A stretch of 64,000 nucleotides of DNA, taken from positions 55,990-119,989 of the forward strand of contig QHRW01000123.1 in assembly GCA_003220265.1 (NCBI GenBank). The letters are read 5' to 3'. Positions 34,942-43,173 of the stretch are shown here, in pieces; positions within the stretch are counted from its first letter, which is position 1, and each line of letters starts with the position of its first letter. Under the pieces are notes generated by a model. It saw only the letters and a program-made list of their open reading frames with translations. It made no database searches and was not told the origin of the DNA. The translations under genes were made by a program, and so were the position numbers. The stretch comes from Candidatus Rokuibacteriota bacterium (GTDB lineage: Bacteria > Methylomirabilota > Methylomirabilia > Rokubacteriales > CSP1-6).

Positions 34942-35455
34942 GGGGCTGCGAGTACCGCTCGCGCACGGGACGGAACTGGACGACCGCCATGCGATCCAGC
35001 CGGCTGCTCAACGGCAGCGGCAGCGTCGCGGCCACGGCGAGCGCGGTGGCCGCGGTCGCCGGGCCGAGATCCATCGCCAGCGTGCAGTGCGGCACCCACG
35101 CGGTGGGCTTGTAGTGCTCCCAGGGGCCGTCGCCGAACGAGGCGAAGCGCGCCTGCACGAGGCGCTGGAGCTCGACCAGGCGCGAGGACGGCTCACAGGC
35201 CAGGTAGACCACCTCGGCGCCGAACGCCCGCACCTCGGTGAAGGTGACGGGCACCGGCGGCGTCGCGGCCGCGAGCGTCGTCACCTCGGCGATGGCGTGC
35301 TCGATGCTCAGGCGGTCCCAGATCGCGAGGCTCAGGTGAGGGCCGGCGCCGGACTCGGCCATGAATCGGATGCCCGCCTCGGCCATCCGTCGCCAGAGGG
35401 CACGGACGGCGCCGGCGCTCTCCCGATCCAGGGCCAGCTCCACGGCGAACGCCAT
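34928..35455 (-). CDS. 2H phosphoesterase, 2'-5' RNA ligase-like
   Basis: The 175-residue protein has the two H-x-S/T-x motifs of the 2H superfamily: HLSL at residues 40-43 and HCTL at 123-126, with the usual spacing. The family includes 2'-5' RNA ligases and cyclic phosphodiesterases acting on RNA ends or nucleotides. The substrate here is unknown. Its ATG is only 11 bases from that of rsmA in the opposite direction, leaving almost no room for separate promoters. The end overlaps coaE by 14 bases in convergent orientation. Confidence 0.8.
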   Translation of the reverse strand: MAFAVELALDRESAGAVRALWRRMAEAGIRFMAESGAGPHLSLAIWDRLSIEHAIAEVTTLAAATPPVPVTFTEVRAFGAEVVYLACEPSSRLVELQRLVQARFASFGDGPWEHYKPTAWVPHCTLAMDLGPATAATALAVAATLPLPLSSRLDRMAVVQFRPVRERYSQPLSGR

Positions 35456-35466
35456 CGGCGCCCATC

Positions 35467-36246
35467 ATGACCAGACGCCGCGCGCTCGGCCAGCACTTCC
35501 TGCGCGATGCCGGGATCGCCCGCGCCATCGTCAACCTGCTCGCACCCACGGCGAGCGACCTCGTGGTCGAGATCGGTCCCGGTGAAGGCGCGCTCACCGA
35601 CGAGCTCGCGCGGCGCTGCGGACGGCTGATCGCGCTCGAGGTCGATCGCGCGCTGCTCGACCGGCTGCGCCGCCGCTTGCCGAGCGTCGAAGTCCTCGAG
35701 GCGGACGCGCGGACGTGGGACTACGGCATGCTGGCGCGCCCGCCCGGTGGGCGCGTGCTGATCGTCGGCAACCTGCCCTACAGCGTCTCCAAGCCGATCG
35801 TGGCCGCCCTGCTGGAAGCCCGCGCGGTCATCGACGCCATGGCCTTGATGCTGCAGCGCGAGGTCGCCGAGCGGCTGGCGGCGCCGCCGGGCAGCAAGGT
35901 CTACGGTGCGCTCTCGGTGCTGACGCAGATCGTCTGCGACGTCGAGGTCGCCCTCCGCGTCCCGCCCGGCGCGTTCCGCCCGCCGCCGCAGGTGGAGTCG
36001 GCCGTGGTCCGCCTCACGCCGCGCGCCACGCCGCGCGTGCCGGCGGCCATCGAGGCCCGCTTCCGCGAGGTGGTGAGGGCGGCGTTCAGCAGCCGCCGCA
36101 AGACACTGGCGAATGCCCTGGCCGGCGGCCTCGGCGTGCCGCTTGGGGTGGCGCGCGAGGCCGCTACCACATCTGGCGTGGACCCCGGCCGTCGCGCGGA
36201 AACCCTCGCAATAGAGGAATTTGTCGCGCTGACTGCTCGGCTATAG
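35467..36246 (+). CDS. rsmA: 16S rRNA (adenine1518-N6/adenine1519-N6) dimethyltransferase
   Basis: This 259-residue methyltransferase dimethylates two adenines near the 3' end of 16S rRNA. The visible motifs are RALGQHFLRD, the SAM site VEIGPGEGALTDELA and the catalytic VGNLPYSVS. The C-terminal helical domain carries FRPPPQVESAVVRL and SSRRKTLANAL. The length is typical. The ATG lies just after a divergent gene. The M23 peptidase gene follows by 8 bases. Confidence 0.94.
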   Translation: MTRRRALGQHFLRDAGIARAIVNLLAPTASDLVVEIGPGEGALTDELARRCGRLIALEVDRALLDRLRRRLPSVEVLEADARTWDYGMLARPPGGRVLIVGNLPYSVSKPIVAALLEARAVIDAMALMLQREVAERLAAPPGSKVYGALSVLTQIVCDVEVALRVPPGAFRPPPQVESAVVRLTPRATPRVPAAIEARFREVVRAAFSSRRKTLANALAGGLGVPLGVAREAATTSGVDPGRRAETLAIEEFVALTARL

Positions 36247-36254
36247 TGAGAGCG

Positions 36255-37493
36255 ATGCCGCGCCGTCCGTTCCTGCTCGGGCTCCTGGCGGTGGTGCTAC
36301 TCGCGGCGGCGACGCTCGCCGTGTTCGCACCCCCCGAGCCGCCCCGACTCGCGCTGGCGCCGTCCCCCTTCCTGACTTCGGCGGCCCCCGCGGGCGTGAC
36401 GCCGTCCGTCCGCACCAGCTCGGTGACGCTGCGCCGCGGCGACACGCTCCTCACGGCGCTGGCCCGGCTGGGCCTCGCGCGCCGGCAGTCGAACGAGGTG
36501 GCCGAGGCCCTGCGCGCCAGCGGCGCGGACCTACGCCGGCTGCGCCCCAAGGACGAGCTGGAGGTCACCTGGACGCTCGAGGGCGAGCCGATCGCCGTGC
36601 GCTGGGAGCCGAGCCCGTGGCTCGGCTTCGCGGCCGTGGCCACCGATGCCGGCTGGGAGGTGCGGCGCGCGGAGACGCGGCCCGACGTGCGCGTGGAAGC
36701 CGTGCAGGGCGAGGTGCGCCGCTCGCTGTTCGAGTCGGTGGAGGCGCTCGGTGAGTCGCCGCAGCTCGTCGTCGAGCTGGTGGAGATCTTCTCCTCGGAC
36801 TTCGACTTCACCGCCGACACGCGCGCGGGCGATCGCTTCCGCCTCCTGGTCGAGAAGCGCTACGCCGGCGACCAGTTCGTGGACTACGGCCAGATCCTCG
36901 TCGCCCAGTACCTGAGCGACGGGCGCATGCTGACCGGCGTGGCCTTCGACGACGTCCGGGGCCGCGCCGCCTACTACGATCCGGACGGCCGCTCGCTGAA
37001 GAAGAGCTTCCTGAAGTCGCCGCTCGAGTTCACGCGGATCACCTCCGGCTTCACGTGGGCGCGGCCGCATCCGATTCTCGGCGGCATGCGCCCCCATCTG
37101 GCGATCGACTACGGCGCGCCCGTCGGGACGCCCGTGCGCGCCGTCGCCGACGGCACGGTGACGGCGGCCGGCTGGAACGGCGGCAACGGGATCCAGGTGC
37201 AGCTGCGCCATCGCTCCGGCTACGAGACGCAATACAACCACCTCTCGCGCCTCGGCCCCGGCTTGCGCGCCGGCGTCCGTGTCAGCCAGCGCCAGGTCAT
37301 CGGCTACGTCGGCTCCACGGGCCTCAGCACCGGCCCCCACCTCGACTACCGGGTGGCGAAGAACGGCCGCTTCGTGAATCCTCTCGGCGAGCGCTTCATT
37401 CCCGGCGAGCCGCTGGCCGGCGAGGACCACCGCCGCTTCGTCAAGGATGCCCGCGCGCTCGTCCGCCGCCTCGAGGACGCTGCCGCGTTCTAA
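36255..37493 (+). CDS. M23-family metallopeptidase, envelope
   Basis: The 412-residue protein begins with a signal anchor (residues 5-25). It continues with an OapA/LysM-like segment (VTLRRGDTLLTALARLGL, 57-74) and ends in a LytM/M23 domain. The zinc ligands are H281 and D285 (HLAIDYG) and H362 (HLDYRV), with H329 as the extra catalytic His. It likely cuts peptidoglycan cross-links during growth or division. All metal residues are present, so unlike EnvC-type activators it should be active. It is close behind rsmA and probably co-transcribed. Confidence 0.9.
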   Translation: MPRRPFLLGLLAVVLLAAATLAVFAPPEPPRLALAPSPFLTSAAPAGVTPSVRTSSVTLRRGDTLLTALARLGLARRQSNEVAEALRASGADLRRLRPKDELEVTWTLEGEPIAVRWEPSPWLGFAAVATDAGWEVRRAETRPDVRVEAVQGEVRRSLFESVEALGESPQLVVELVEIFSSDFDFTADTRAGDRFRLLVEKRYAGDQFVDYGQILVAQYLSDGRMLTGVAFDDVRGRAAYYDPDGRSLKKSFLKSPLEFTRITSGFTWARPHPILGGMRPHLAIDYGAPVGTPVRAVADGTVTAAGWNGGNGIQVQLRHRSGYETQYNHLSRLGPGLRAGVRVSQRQVIGYVGSTGLSTGPHLDYRVAKNGRFVNPLGERFIPGEPLAGEDHRRFVKDARALVRRLEDAAAF

Positions 37494-37573
37494 GCGCGTC
37501 GATCATGGCGCGTGCGCTCGGTCCGGTGCTGATCGAGCGTGAGACCGCCCTACACGCGCATCCTCGCGCGCCG

Positions 37574-38185
37574 TCACCGCAAGCGCGTGGCCGCGCGCGA
37601 GCGTCGCACGCGCGGTCGAGCCGCTCGCGGCTGAACGTACAGCGTTCCCCGCTGGAACTTCCGGTGGCAGTGGAAGAGCGTGTACTCCACCGTGCGTGCG
37701 GTCACGCCGAGGTGGCGGGCATGGTGGCGCAGGGCGGCGAGGAAGTCCAGCCACTGGCCGATGGTGAAGCCCTGGCCGCGGCGGTTGGCTACCACCGAAC
37801 GGATCGCGAAGAGGAGCTGCCAGGCGCGGATGTCCAGCACGCCGTAGCGGCGCGGATCGATCAGCGTGAGGATGGCGGAGGCCATCGGCACACCGACGCC
37901 GGCCAGGCTCGTCAGCGCTTCCATGCGTGCGCGCTCGTCGCGCGTGGCGAGGGCGATGCGGGACACAGCGCGGACCCGCGCGGGGGAGTTCTTCTCCCAC
38001 AGCAGCCGCGCGCGGGGACTCTTCCAGCGGCACATCTGACGGAACTCTGCGCGCGTGAAGAAGCCCCGCGCTCCCACGCCGCGAAGCTCGCGGATGAGCG
38101 CCGCCGTGCCCTCGTGCTCCTCGCGGATCAGCTCGCGCGCGAGCAGCGCATCGAGGCTTGGGTAGCGCAGGCGCTTCAGCGGCAC
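37574..38185 (-). CDS. HhH-motif protein, DNA-glycosylase-like fold
   Basis: The 203-residue protein has a helix-hairpin-helix-like core, LAGVGVPMASAILTLIDPRRYGVLDIRAWQLL, starting at about residue 94. This is similar to the HhH-GPD glycosylase fold but has no obvious catalytic Lys/Asp pair in the standard place. D117 (VLDIRAW) could serve as an acid. The basic C-terminal tail (about 20 residues, mostly Arg/Ala) could hold nucleic acid. Homologous proteins of unknown function occur in many bacteria. The start is a GTG. A gap of 80 bases separates its end from the convergent M23 gene. Confidence 0.62.
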   Translation of the reverse strand: MPLKRLRYPSLDALLARELIREEHEGTAALIRELRGVGARGFFTRAEFRQMCRWKSPRARLLWEKNSPARVRAVSRIALATRDERARMEALTSLAGVGVPMASAILTLIDPRRYGVLDIRAWQLLFAIRSVVANRRGQGFTIGQWLDFLAALRHHARHLGVTARTVEYTLFHCHRKFQRGTLYVQPRAARPRVRRSRAATRLR

Positions 38186-38228
38186 GCACCGGAATATACA
38201 GATGGAGGCGACTGTTGTAGACGCTTAA

Positions 38229-38300
38229 CGAGGGCCGCCACGGCTGCGCCGGGGCGCTTCGAACGTTTGGGGGTTTGGGGGCCATCTCGTGGCCCCCATC
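38229..38300 (+). repeat. Two-hairpin repeat, copy F
   Basis: One unit lies in the 116-base gap between two minus-strand genes. It carries GGCCGCCACGGC-TGC-GCCGGGGCGC and GGGGGCC-ATCTCGT-GGCCCCC. Read on the minus strand, its G-rich end begins two bases after the TAG stop of the lipoprotein gene, as in copy A. Confidence 0.78.
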
Positions 38301-38301
38301 T

Positions 38302-38646
38302 CTATAGGCTGGGGGTCGTGGCCCGGGTAGGCTCCCAACCGCGTACGTGCATGCAGCGCTCGTACTTGAGTTGTTCATCGAAGCGCTCGAACGTCACCTC
38401 GCGCGGGGCCCGTTCCCAGAGCTTCGGGGGCGGCGTCGTGCGCGGCAGGATCGGATTCCTCGGGCCCGTGCCCGGAAACGCGGCCGGCATGTCGGGGTCC
38501 AGCGCCGCGCGATAGCAGGCGTCCGCCTCCTGGGCGAGGTCGGGTAGCGTGGCGGCCGGACGGGTCCAGTAGGCCTTGGGATCCCAGTAGGGCCTGGCGC
38601 AGGCCGTCACGACGAGGATCGCGGCGAGCAGGCTGATGAATCGCAT
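38302..38646 (-). CDS. Small predicted lipoprotein
   Basis: The 114-residue product has a signal peptide with a lipobox (LVVTAC, with lipidated C16) and so is likely anchored in the outer or inner membrane. The mature part is Pro- and Trp-rich (PYWDPKAYWTRP) with a later pair of cysteines (ACYRAA, YERCMH) that could form a disulfide. I recognise no family. It is transcribed away from the RNase J gene and ends at a two-hairpin repeat, which may serve as its terminator. Confidence 0.7.
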   Translation of the reverse strand: MRFISLLAAILVVTACARPYWDPKAYWTRPAATLPDLAQEADACYRAALDPDMPAAFPGTGPRNPILPRTTPPPKLWERAPREVTFERFDEQLKYERCMHVRGWEPTRATTPSL

Positions 38647-38703
38647 GGCCGCCGCAGTTCCAAGAATCGTGCCACTCAGAAACTTCGGGCACGCAAGCCC
38701 CGA

Positions 38704-38712
38704 TGCTACGAT
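38704..38712 (+). promoter_or_regulatory. Extended -10 element for the RNase J gene
   Basis: TGCTACGAT at 38704-38712 is an extended -10 (TG-n-TACGAT). No good -35 is visible. Transcription from here would start near 38719, after the ATG at 38703 and before the GTG at 38739, which favours the latter as the real start. Confidence 0.4.
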
Positions 38713-38738
38713 GGCTGGCGCGTCGCGAAAGGAGTGCT

Positions 38739-40394
38739 GTGGAACCTGCCGTCCGGCTGATCCCCCTGGGTGGGCTCGGTGAGATCGGCCTCAACATGAT
38801 GCTCGTCGAGTTCGGTGACGATCTCATCGCCATCGACTGCGGCCTCATGTTCCCCGACGACGAGCTGCCCGGGATCGACTACGTGATCCCGGACTTCAGC
38901 TACATCCGCGCGCGCCGCGACGCCTTCCGCGGCGTGGTGCTCACCCACGGCCACGAGGATCACGTGGGCGCGATCCCGTACCTGCTGCGCGAGCTGCCGG
39001 CGCCGGTCTACGGCACCGCGCTCACGCTGGCGCTGGTCGGCGAGAAGCTGCGCGAGCACGGGCTGCTGGAGTCCGCCGATCTCCGTCCGATGCGCCCGCG
39101 CGAGCGGTTCGAGCTGGGCCCCTTCGGCGTCGAGCCCATCCGCGTCACGCACTCCATCGTGGACGGCATGGGCCTGGCGATCGACACGCCGGTCGGCACG
39201 ATCGTGATGACGGGCGACTTCAAGCTCGACCAGAGCCCGCTCGACAACGCGCCGTCCGACTACCGGCGCTTCGCCGAGCTGGGCGAGCACGGCGTGCTCG
39301 TGCTGTGCTCGGACTCCACCAACGTGGATCGTCCCGGCCACACGCGCTCGGAGATCGAGGTGGGCGCGGCCCTCGGCGAGCGCTTCGCGCTGGCCACCGG
39401 GCGCATCATCCTGGCCACGTTCGCCTCGCACATCCACCGCATCCAGCAGGTGCTGACGCTGGCCGCGCGCTTCGACCGCCGCGTGGCGCTGCTGGGGCGC
39501 TCGATGGAGCGCAACGTGGCGGTGGCGGCCGATCTCGGCTACCTGACCGTGCCCGCCGGCCTGATCCGCCCGCTCGAGGACGTCGTCGGGCTGCCGCCCG
39601 CGCGCCAGCTCATCCTGTCCACGGGCAGCCAGGGCGAGCCGAACTCCGCGCTGGCCCTGATGGCGGCGGGCGAGCACAAGTACGCGCAGATCGCGCGCGG
39701 CGACCTCGTCGTCCTCTCCGCGCGCGTCATTCCCGGCAACGAGCGGACGATCGGCCGCGTGATCAACCAGCTCTACCGGCGCGGCGCGGAAGTCCTCTAC
39801 GACGACAACGCGTTCGTCCACGTCTCCGGCCACGCGAGCCAGGAAGACCTGAAGCTGATGCTCAACCTCACGCGGCCGCGCTACTTCATCCCCGTGCACG
39901 GCGAGTATCGTCACCTGCTCGGCCACGCCAGGCTGGCCGGCACGGTCGGCCTCACACCCGATCGCATCTTCCTCATCGAGGATGGCGCGGGCCTGGAAGT
40001 CACCAAGACCTCGGCGCGCGTGCTGGACGGGCTGCCGGCCGCCCGCGTGCTGGTGGACGGCAAGGGGATCGGCGACGTCGGCGCCGTCGTGCTGCGCGAC
40101 CGCCAGCTCCTGGCCGACGACGGCGTGATCGCCGTCTCGCTGACGATCGACGCGAAAGGCGCCGTGGTGGCGGGGCCCGAGCTCGCCACGCGCGGCGTCG
40201 TCTACGTGAAAGAGAGCGAGGCGCTGCTGGACGAGCTGCGGGCGGCCGTCGTGGCCGCGCTGGCCGAGCGCACAGCCGACGAGCCGTGGGACCGCGAGGC
40301 CATCGGCGCGCGCGTGCGCACGGCGGTGCGCCAGTTCGTGAACCAGCGCTTCCAGCGCAAACCCATCGTGCTGCCGATGATCCTGGAGGTCTGA
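38739..40394 (+). CDS. Ribonuclease J family metallo-beta-lactamase RNase
   Basis: The 551-residue protein has the RNase J plan: an N-terminal metallo-beta-lactamase core with LIPLGGLGEIGLNM, metal ligands in THGHEDH (H70, H72, D74, H75), GDFKLD and CSDSTN. A beta-CASP domain and the C-terminal tail follow. It degrades and matures RNA as 5'-3' exonuclease and endonuclease. I prefer the GTG at 38739, which has AAAGGAG just upstream and lies after an extended -10. An ATG at 38703 would add 12 residues. The stop overlaps the ftsK ATG. Confidence 0.9.
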   Translation: MEPAVRLIPLGGLGEIGLNMMLVEFGDDLIAIDCGLMFPDDELPGIDYVIPDFSYIRARRDAFRGVVLTHGHEDHVGAIPYLLRELPAPVYGTALTLALVGEKLREHGLLESADLRPMRPRERFELGPFGVEPIRVTHSIVDGMGLAIDTPVGTIVMTGDFKLDQSPLDNAPSDYRRFAELGEHGVLVLCSDSTNVDRPGHTRSEIEVGAALGERFALATGRIILATFASHIHRIQQVLTLAARFDRRVALLGRSMERNVAVAADLGYLTVPAGLIRPLEDVVGLPPARQLILSTGSQGEPNSALALMAAGEHKYAQIARGDLVVLSARVIPGNERTIGRVINQLYRRGAEVLYDDNAFVHVSGHASQEDLKLMLNLTRPRYFIPVHGEYRHLLGHARLAGTVGLTPDRIFLIEDGAGLEVTKTSARVLDGLPAARVLVDGKGIGDVGAVVLRDRQLLADDGVIAVSLTIDAKGAVVAGPELATRGVVYVKESEALLDELRAAVVAALAERTADEPWDREAIGARVRTAVRQFVNQRFQRKPIVLPMILEV

Positions 40395-42643
40395 TGCCCG
40401 CCACTGCATCCGTCGAGACCGACAAGCCCGCGCCGCCCCGGCTGGCCTCGGTGCCGCGCGTGAAGAAGCTCCGGCGCAAGGCCGACGCGCGTCGCTGGGT
40501 CCGCGAGGCGCGCGGCATCCTGGCCCTCGCCATGGCCGGCTTCGCCATGGTCTCCCTGGCCGTGTTCGATCCCGCGGTGCCGCGCGCGGAGCAGGCGACC
40601 AGCGTGGGGCCGGTCGGCTGGTGGCTCGGCTGGGCGCTCTTCCGCGCGCTCGGCTACGCGGGCTTCCTGCTGCCGCTGCTGCTCGGCGCCTGGGGCGTGG
40701 CGGCCTTCGTGCGACCGAAGATCGCGCGCGGGTGGGTGCCGCTGGCCGGGCTGGGCGTGCTGCTGCTGGCCGCCGCCGGGATCCTCCAGCAGTCGGCCGA
40801 CACGTTCGTGGCCGAGCGCGTCACGCGCGGCGGCATCCTGGCCACGGGCGGCTGGCTCGGCTGGGCGCTGACCTCGGCGCTGCAGGCCACCCTGGGGCGC
40901 TTCGGGACGTGGCTCGTGGTGCTCGCCGCCGTGCCCGTCGCCGTGCTGCTCGTCACGCAGGCCTCGTACGCCGCGGTCGTGCGGCTGCTCGCCTCCCGCA
41001 TCGCGCGGACGCGTCGCGCGCGGCAGATGGCGTCGGTGCCGACGCTGCCGCGGCTCGTCCTCGAGCCGCGCTCCGCGGCCGCCACCGTCTCGCCGCTGTC
41101 CGACGCGGTGGAAGCCGTGGAGCCGGCGCTGCCCGTGGTCGTGGAGCCGGCGCGGCCGCGCGGGCGGCTGATGGAGCAGGGGCTCGCCTGGCAGGAGACG
41201 TTCGACTTCGGCAAGGGCGGCGCGCAGGCCTTCCAGCTTCCGCCCGTCGGCCTGCTCAAGCCGCCGCCGCCCGAGGAGCTCAAGCGCACGCGCGAGGAGC
41301 TGCAGGACAACGCCGAGATCCTGCGGCGCAAGCTGCAGGACTTCGAGGTCGAGGGCCGCATCGTGCAGGTGAGCCCGGGGCCCATCATCACCTCGTACGA
41401 GTTCGAGCCCGCCGCCGGCGTCAAGGTGAGCCAGGTCGTGAACCTCGCCGACGATCTCGCGCTGGCTCTGAAGTCGTCCGCCGTGCGCATCGTGGGGCCC
41501 ATCCCGGGCCGCGGCACGGTGGCCATCGAGGTACCCAACGACAACCAGAGCATGGTCTACCTGCGCGAGATCTTCGTGTCGCCGGAGTTCGCCGAGTCCA
41601 AGGGCAAGCTGCCGCTGGCGCTCGGCAAGGACGTCAACGGCCAGGCGGTCGTCGCCGATCTCACGGCCATGCCGCACCTGCTGATCGCCGGCGCCACCGG
41701 CAGCGGCAAGTCGGTCGGGCTCAACGCGATGATCTGCTCGATCCTCTACAAGGCCACGCCGGCCGACGTGCGCTTCCTGATGATCGATCCCAAGCGCCTG
41801 GAGCTGTCCGTGTACGAGTCCATCCCGCACCTGCTGGCGCCCGTCGTCACCGACGCCAAGGAGGCCGCCGCGCGGCTGCGCTGGATCGTGGGCAAGATGG
41901 ACGAGCGCTACAAGACGCTGCAGGCCAAGCAGGTGCGCAACATCGAGGGCTACAACCGCGCGGTGCCGGCCGAGGAGCGGCTGCCGTACTGGGTGGTCGT
42001 GGTCGACGAGCTGGCGGACCTCATGATGGTCTCGGCCGGCGACGTGCAGACCTCGCTGGTGCGGCTGGCCCAGATCGCACGCGCCGTCGGCATCCACCTG
42101 ATGATCGCCACGCAGCGGCCGTCGGTGGACGTCGTGACCGGGCTCATCAAAGCAAATTTCCCGACGCGCATTGCGTTTCAGGTGGCCTCGAAAGTCGATT
42201 CGCGCACCGTGCTCGACGGCAACGGCGCCGAGCAGCTCCTCGGACGCGGCGACATGATCTACGTCCCCCCGGGCGCCAACAAGCAGATGCGCGTGCACGG
42301 CGCGTGGCTGGCCGACGAGGAGGTCAAGGGCATCTGCGAGTTCCTGCGCACGCAGGGCACCGCGGTCTACGAGGAAGTGCACCTGCCGACGGAGAGCGAC
42401 CCCGACGCCGGGGGCGACGGCGGCGCCGATCGCGACGACCTCTACTGGGACTGCGTGCGGCTCGTCATCGGCCAGCGCCAGGCGTCGATCTCGTTCCTGC
42501 AGCGCCGCATGAGCCTGGGCTACCCGAAGGCGGCCCGCTTCATCGACATGATGGAACAGGACCGGATCATCGGCCCCGGCCAAGGGGCAAAGCCGCGGGA
42601 GATCCTCGTGGGTCCGGAGTTCCTTGCCAAAGCGGGACGCTGA
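40394..42643 (+). CDS. ftsK: DNA translocase FtsK
   Basis: This 749-residue septal DNA pump has four N-terminal membrane helices (about residues 40-190) and a short linker. The RecA-like motor follows, with Walker A GATGSGKS at 433-440 and Walker B VVVVDELADL around D538. A C-terminal gamma winged-helix domain (about 685-749, ASISFLQRRMSLGYPKAARFID) reads KOPS sites. It moves chromosome termini during division. The ATG overlaps the RNase J stop. The linker is much shorter than in E. coli, like Bacillus SpoIIIE/SftA-sized proteins. Confidence 0.94.
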   Translation: MPATASVETDKPAPPRLASVPRVKKLRRKADARRWVREARGILALAMAGFAMVSLAVFDPAVPRAEQATSVGPVGWWLGWALFRALGYAGFLLPLLLGAWGVAAFVRPKIARGWVPLAGLGVLLLAAAGILQQSADTFVAERVTRGGILATGGWLGWALTSALQATLGRFGTWLVVLAAVPVAVLLVTQASYAAVVRLLASRIARTRRARQMASVPTLPRLVLEPRSAAATVSPLSDAVEAVEPALPVVVEPARPRGRLMEQGLAWQETFDFGKGGAQAFQLPPVGLLKPPPPEELKRTREELQDNAEILRRKLQDFEVEGRIVQVSPGPIITSYEFEPAAGVKVSQVVNLADDLALALKSSAVRIVGPIPGRGTVAIEVPNDNQSMVYLREIFVSPEFAESKGKLPLALGKDVNGQAVVADLTAMPHLLIAGATGSGKSVGLNAMICSILYKATPADVRFLMIDPKRLELSVYESIPHLLAPVVTDAKEAAARLRWIVGKMDERYKTLQAKQVRNIEGYNRAVPAEERLPYWVVVVDELADLMMVSAGDVQTSLVRLAQIARAVGIHLMIATQRPSVDVVTGLIKANFPTRIAFQVASKVDSRTVLDGNGAEQLLGRGDMIYVPPGANKQMRVHGAWLADEEVKGICEFLRTQGTAVYEEVHLPTESDPDAGGDGGADRDDLYWDCVRLVIGQRQASISFLQRRMSLGYPKAARFIDMMEQDRIIGPGQGAKPREILVGPEFLAKAGR

Positions 42644-42644
42644 C

Positions 42645-43157
42645 GTGCGGCGGTGGGTGGTGGGCGGCGCGCTCCTGTCGCTGGCGCTCGCCGCGGTGCC
42701 GGCGGTCGCCGTCGAGCCGGGCGAGTTCATGCGACCGTGCAAGCGCCAGGACCTGCTCGGCGTCTGGCGCGTCATGCGCCTGGGCGTGGCGGGCGGCAGC
42801 GAGGTGGATCGCACCGACCCCGCGTTCCTGCGCCACCAGCGCTACGTGTTCCACTCCAACGCCACGATGGCCCACGCGAGCCAGGACGTCCCGTTCACGG
42901 CCGAGGAACAGCGGGGGCTGACGAAGTTGCCGCCGTCGGCGACGTGGGCGATCGAGTTGGAGGGGAGCCTCGTGCGCCAGCGCGACGGCGTCGCCGAAGT
43001 CGAGCGGGCCGAGTGCCGCGTGCTCACCCAGGCCGTCAGGGACCCGAAGACGAGCCAGCCCACCGCGCAGGCCGGCGACGTCCTGCTCACCGAGGAGCGC
43101 GCCGACCGGCGTCCGGCCACGCGCCGCCTGCTGCGAAGAATTCGCGGTCTGGACTAG
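42645..43157 (+). CDS. Secreted hypothetical protein
   Basis: The 170-residue product starts at a GTG one base after the ftsK stop and has a clear signal peptide (VRRWVVGGALLSLALAAVPAVA). The mature part has cysteines in FMRPCKRQDLLG and AECRVL and a lipocalin-like start (LLGVWRVMRLGV). The position after ftsK is that of lolA in many bacteria, but I see no LolA features. It may be an envelope protein. No function is recognised. Confidence 0.65.
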   Translation: MRRWVVGGALLSLALAAVPAVAVEPGEFMRPCKRQDLLGVWRVMRLGVAGGSEVDRTDPAFLRHQRYVFHSNATMAHASQDVPFTAEEQRGLTKLPPSATWAIELEGSLVRQRDGVAEVERAECRVLTQAVRDPKTSQPTAQAGDVLLTEERADRRPATRRLLRRIRGLD

Positions 43158-43173
43158 CTGCGCGTCCCGCGGC

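Noticed and set aside
42645..43157. LolA, from its position after ftsK
   Set aside because: The sequence shows no LolA features. Only the signal peptide and position match.
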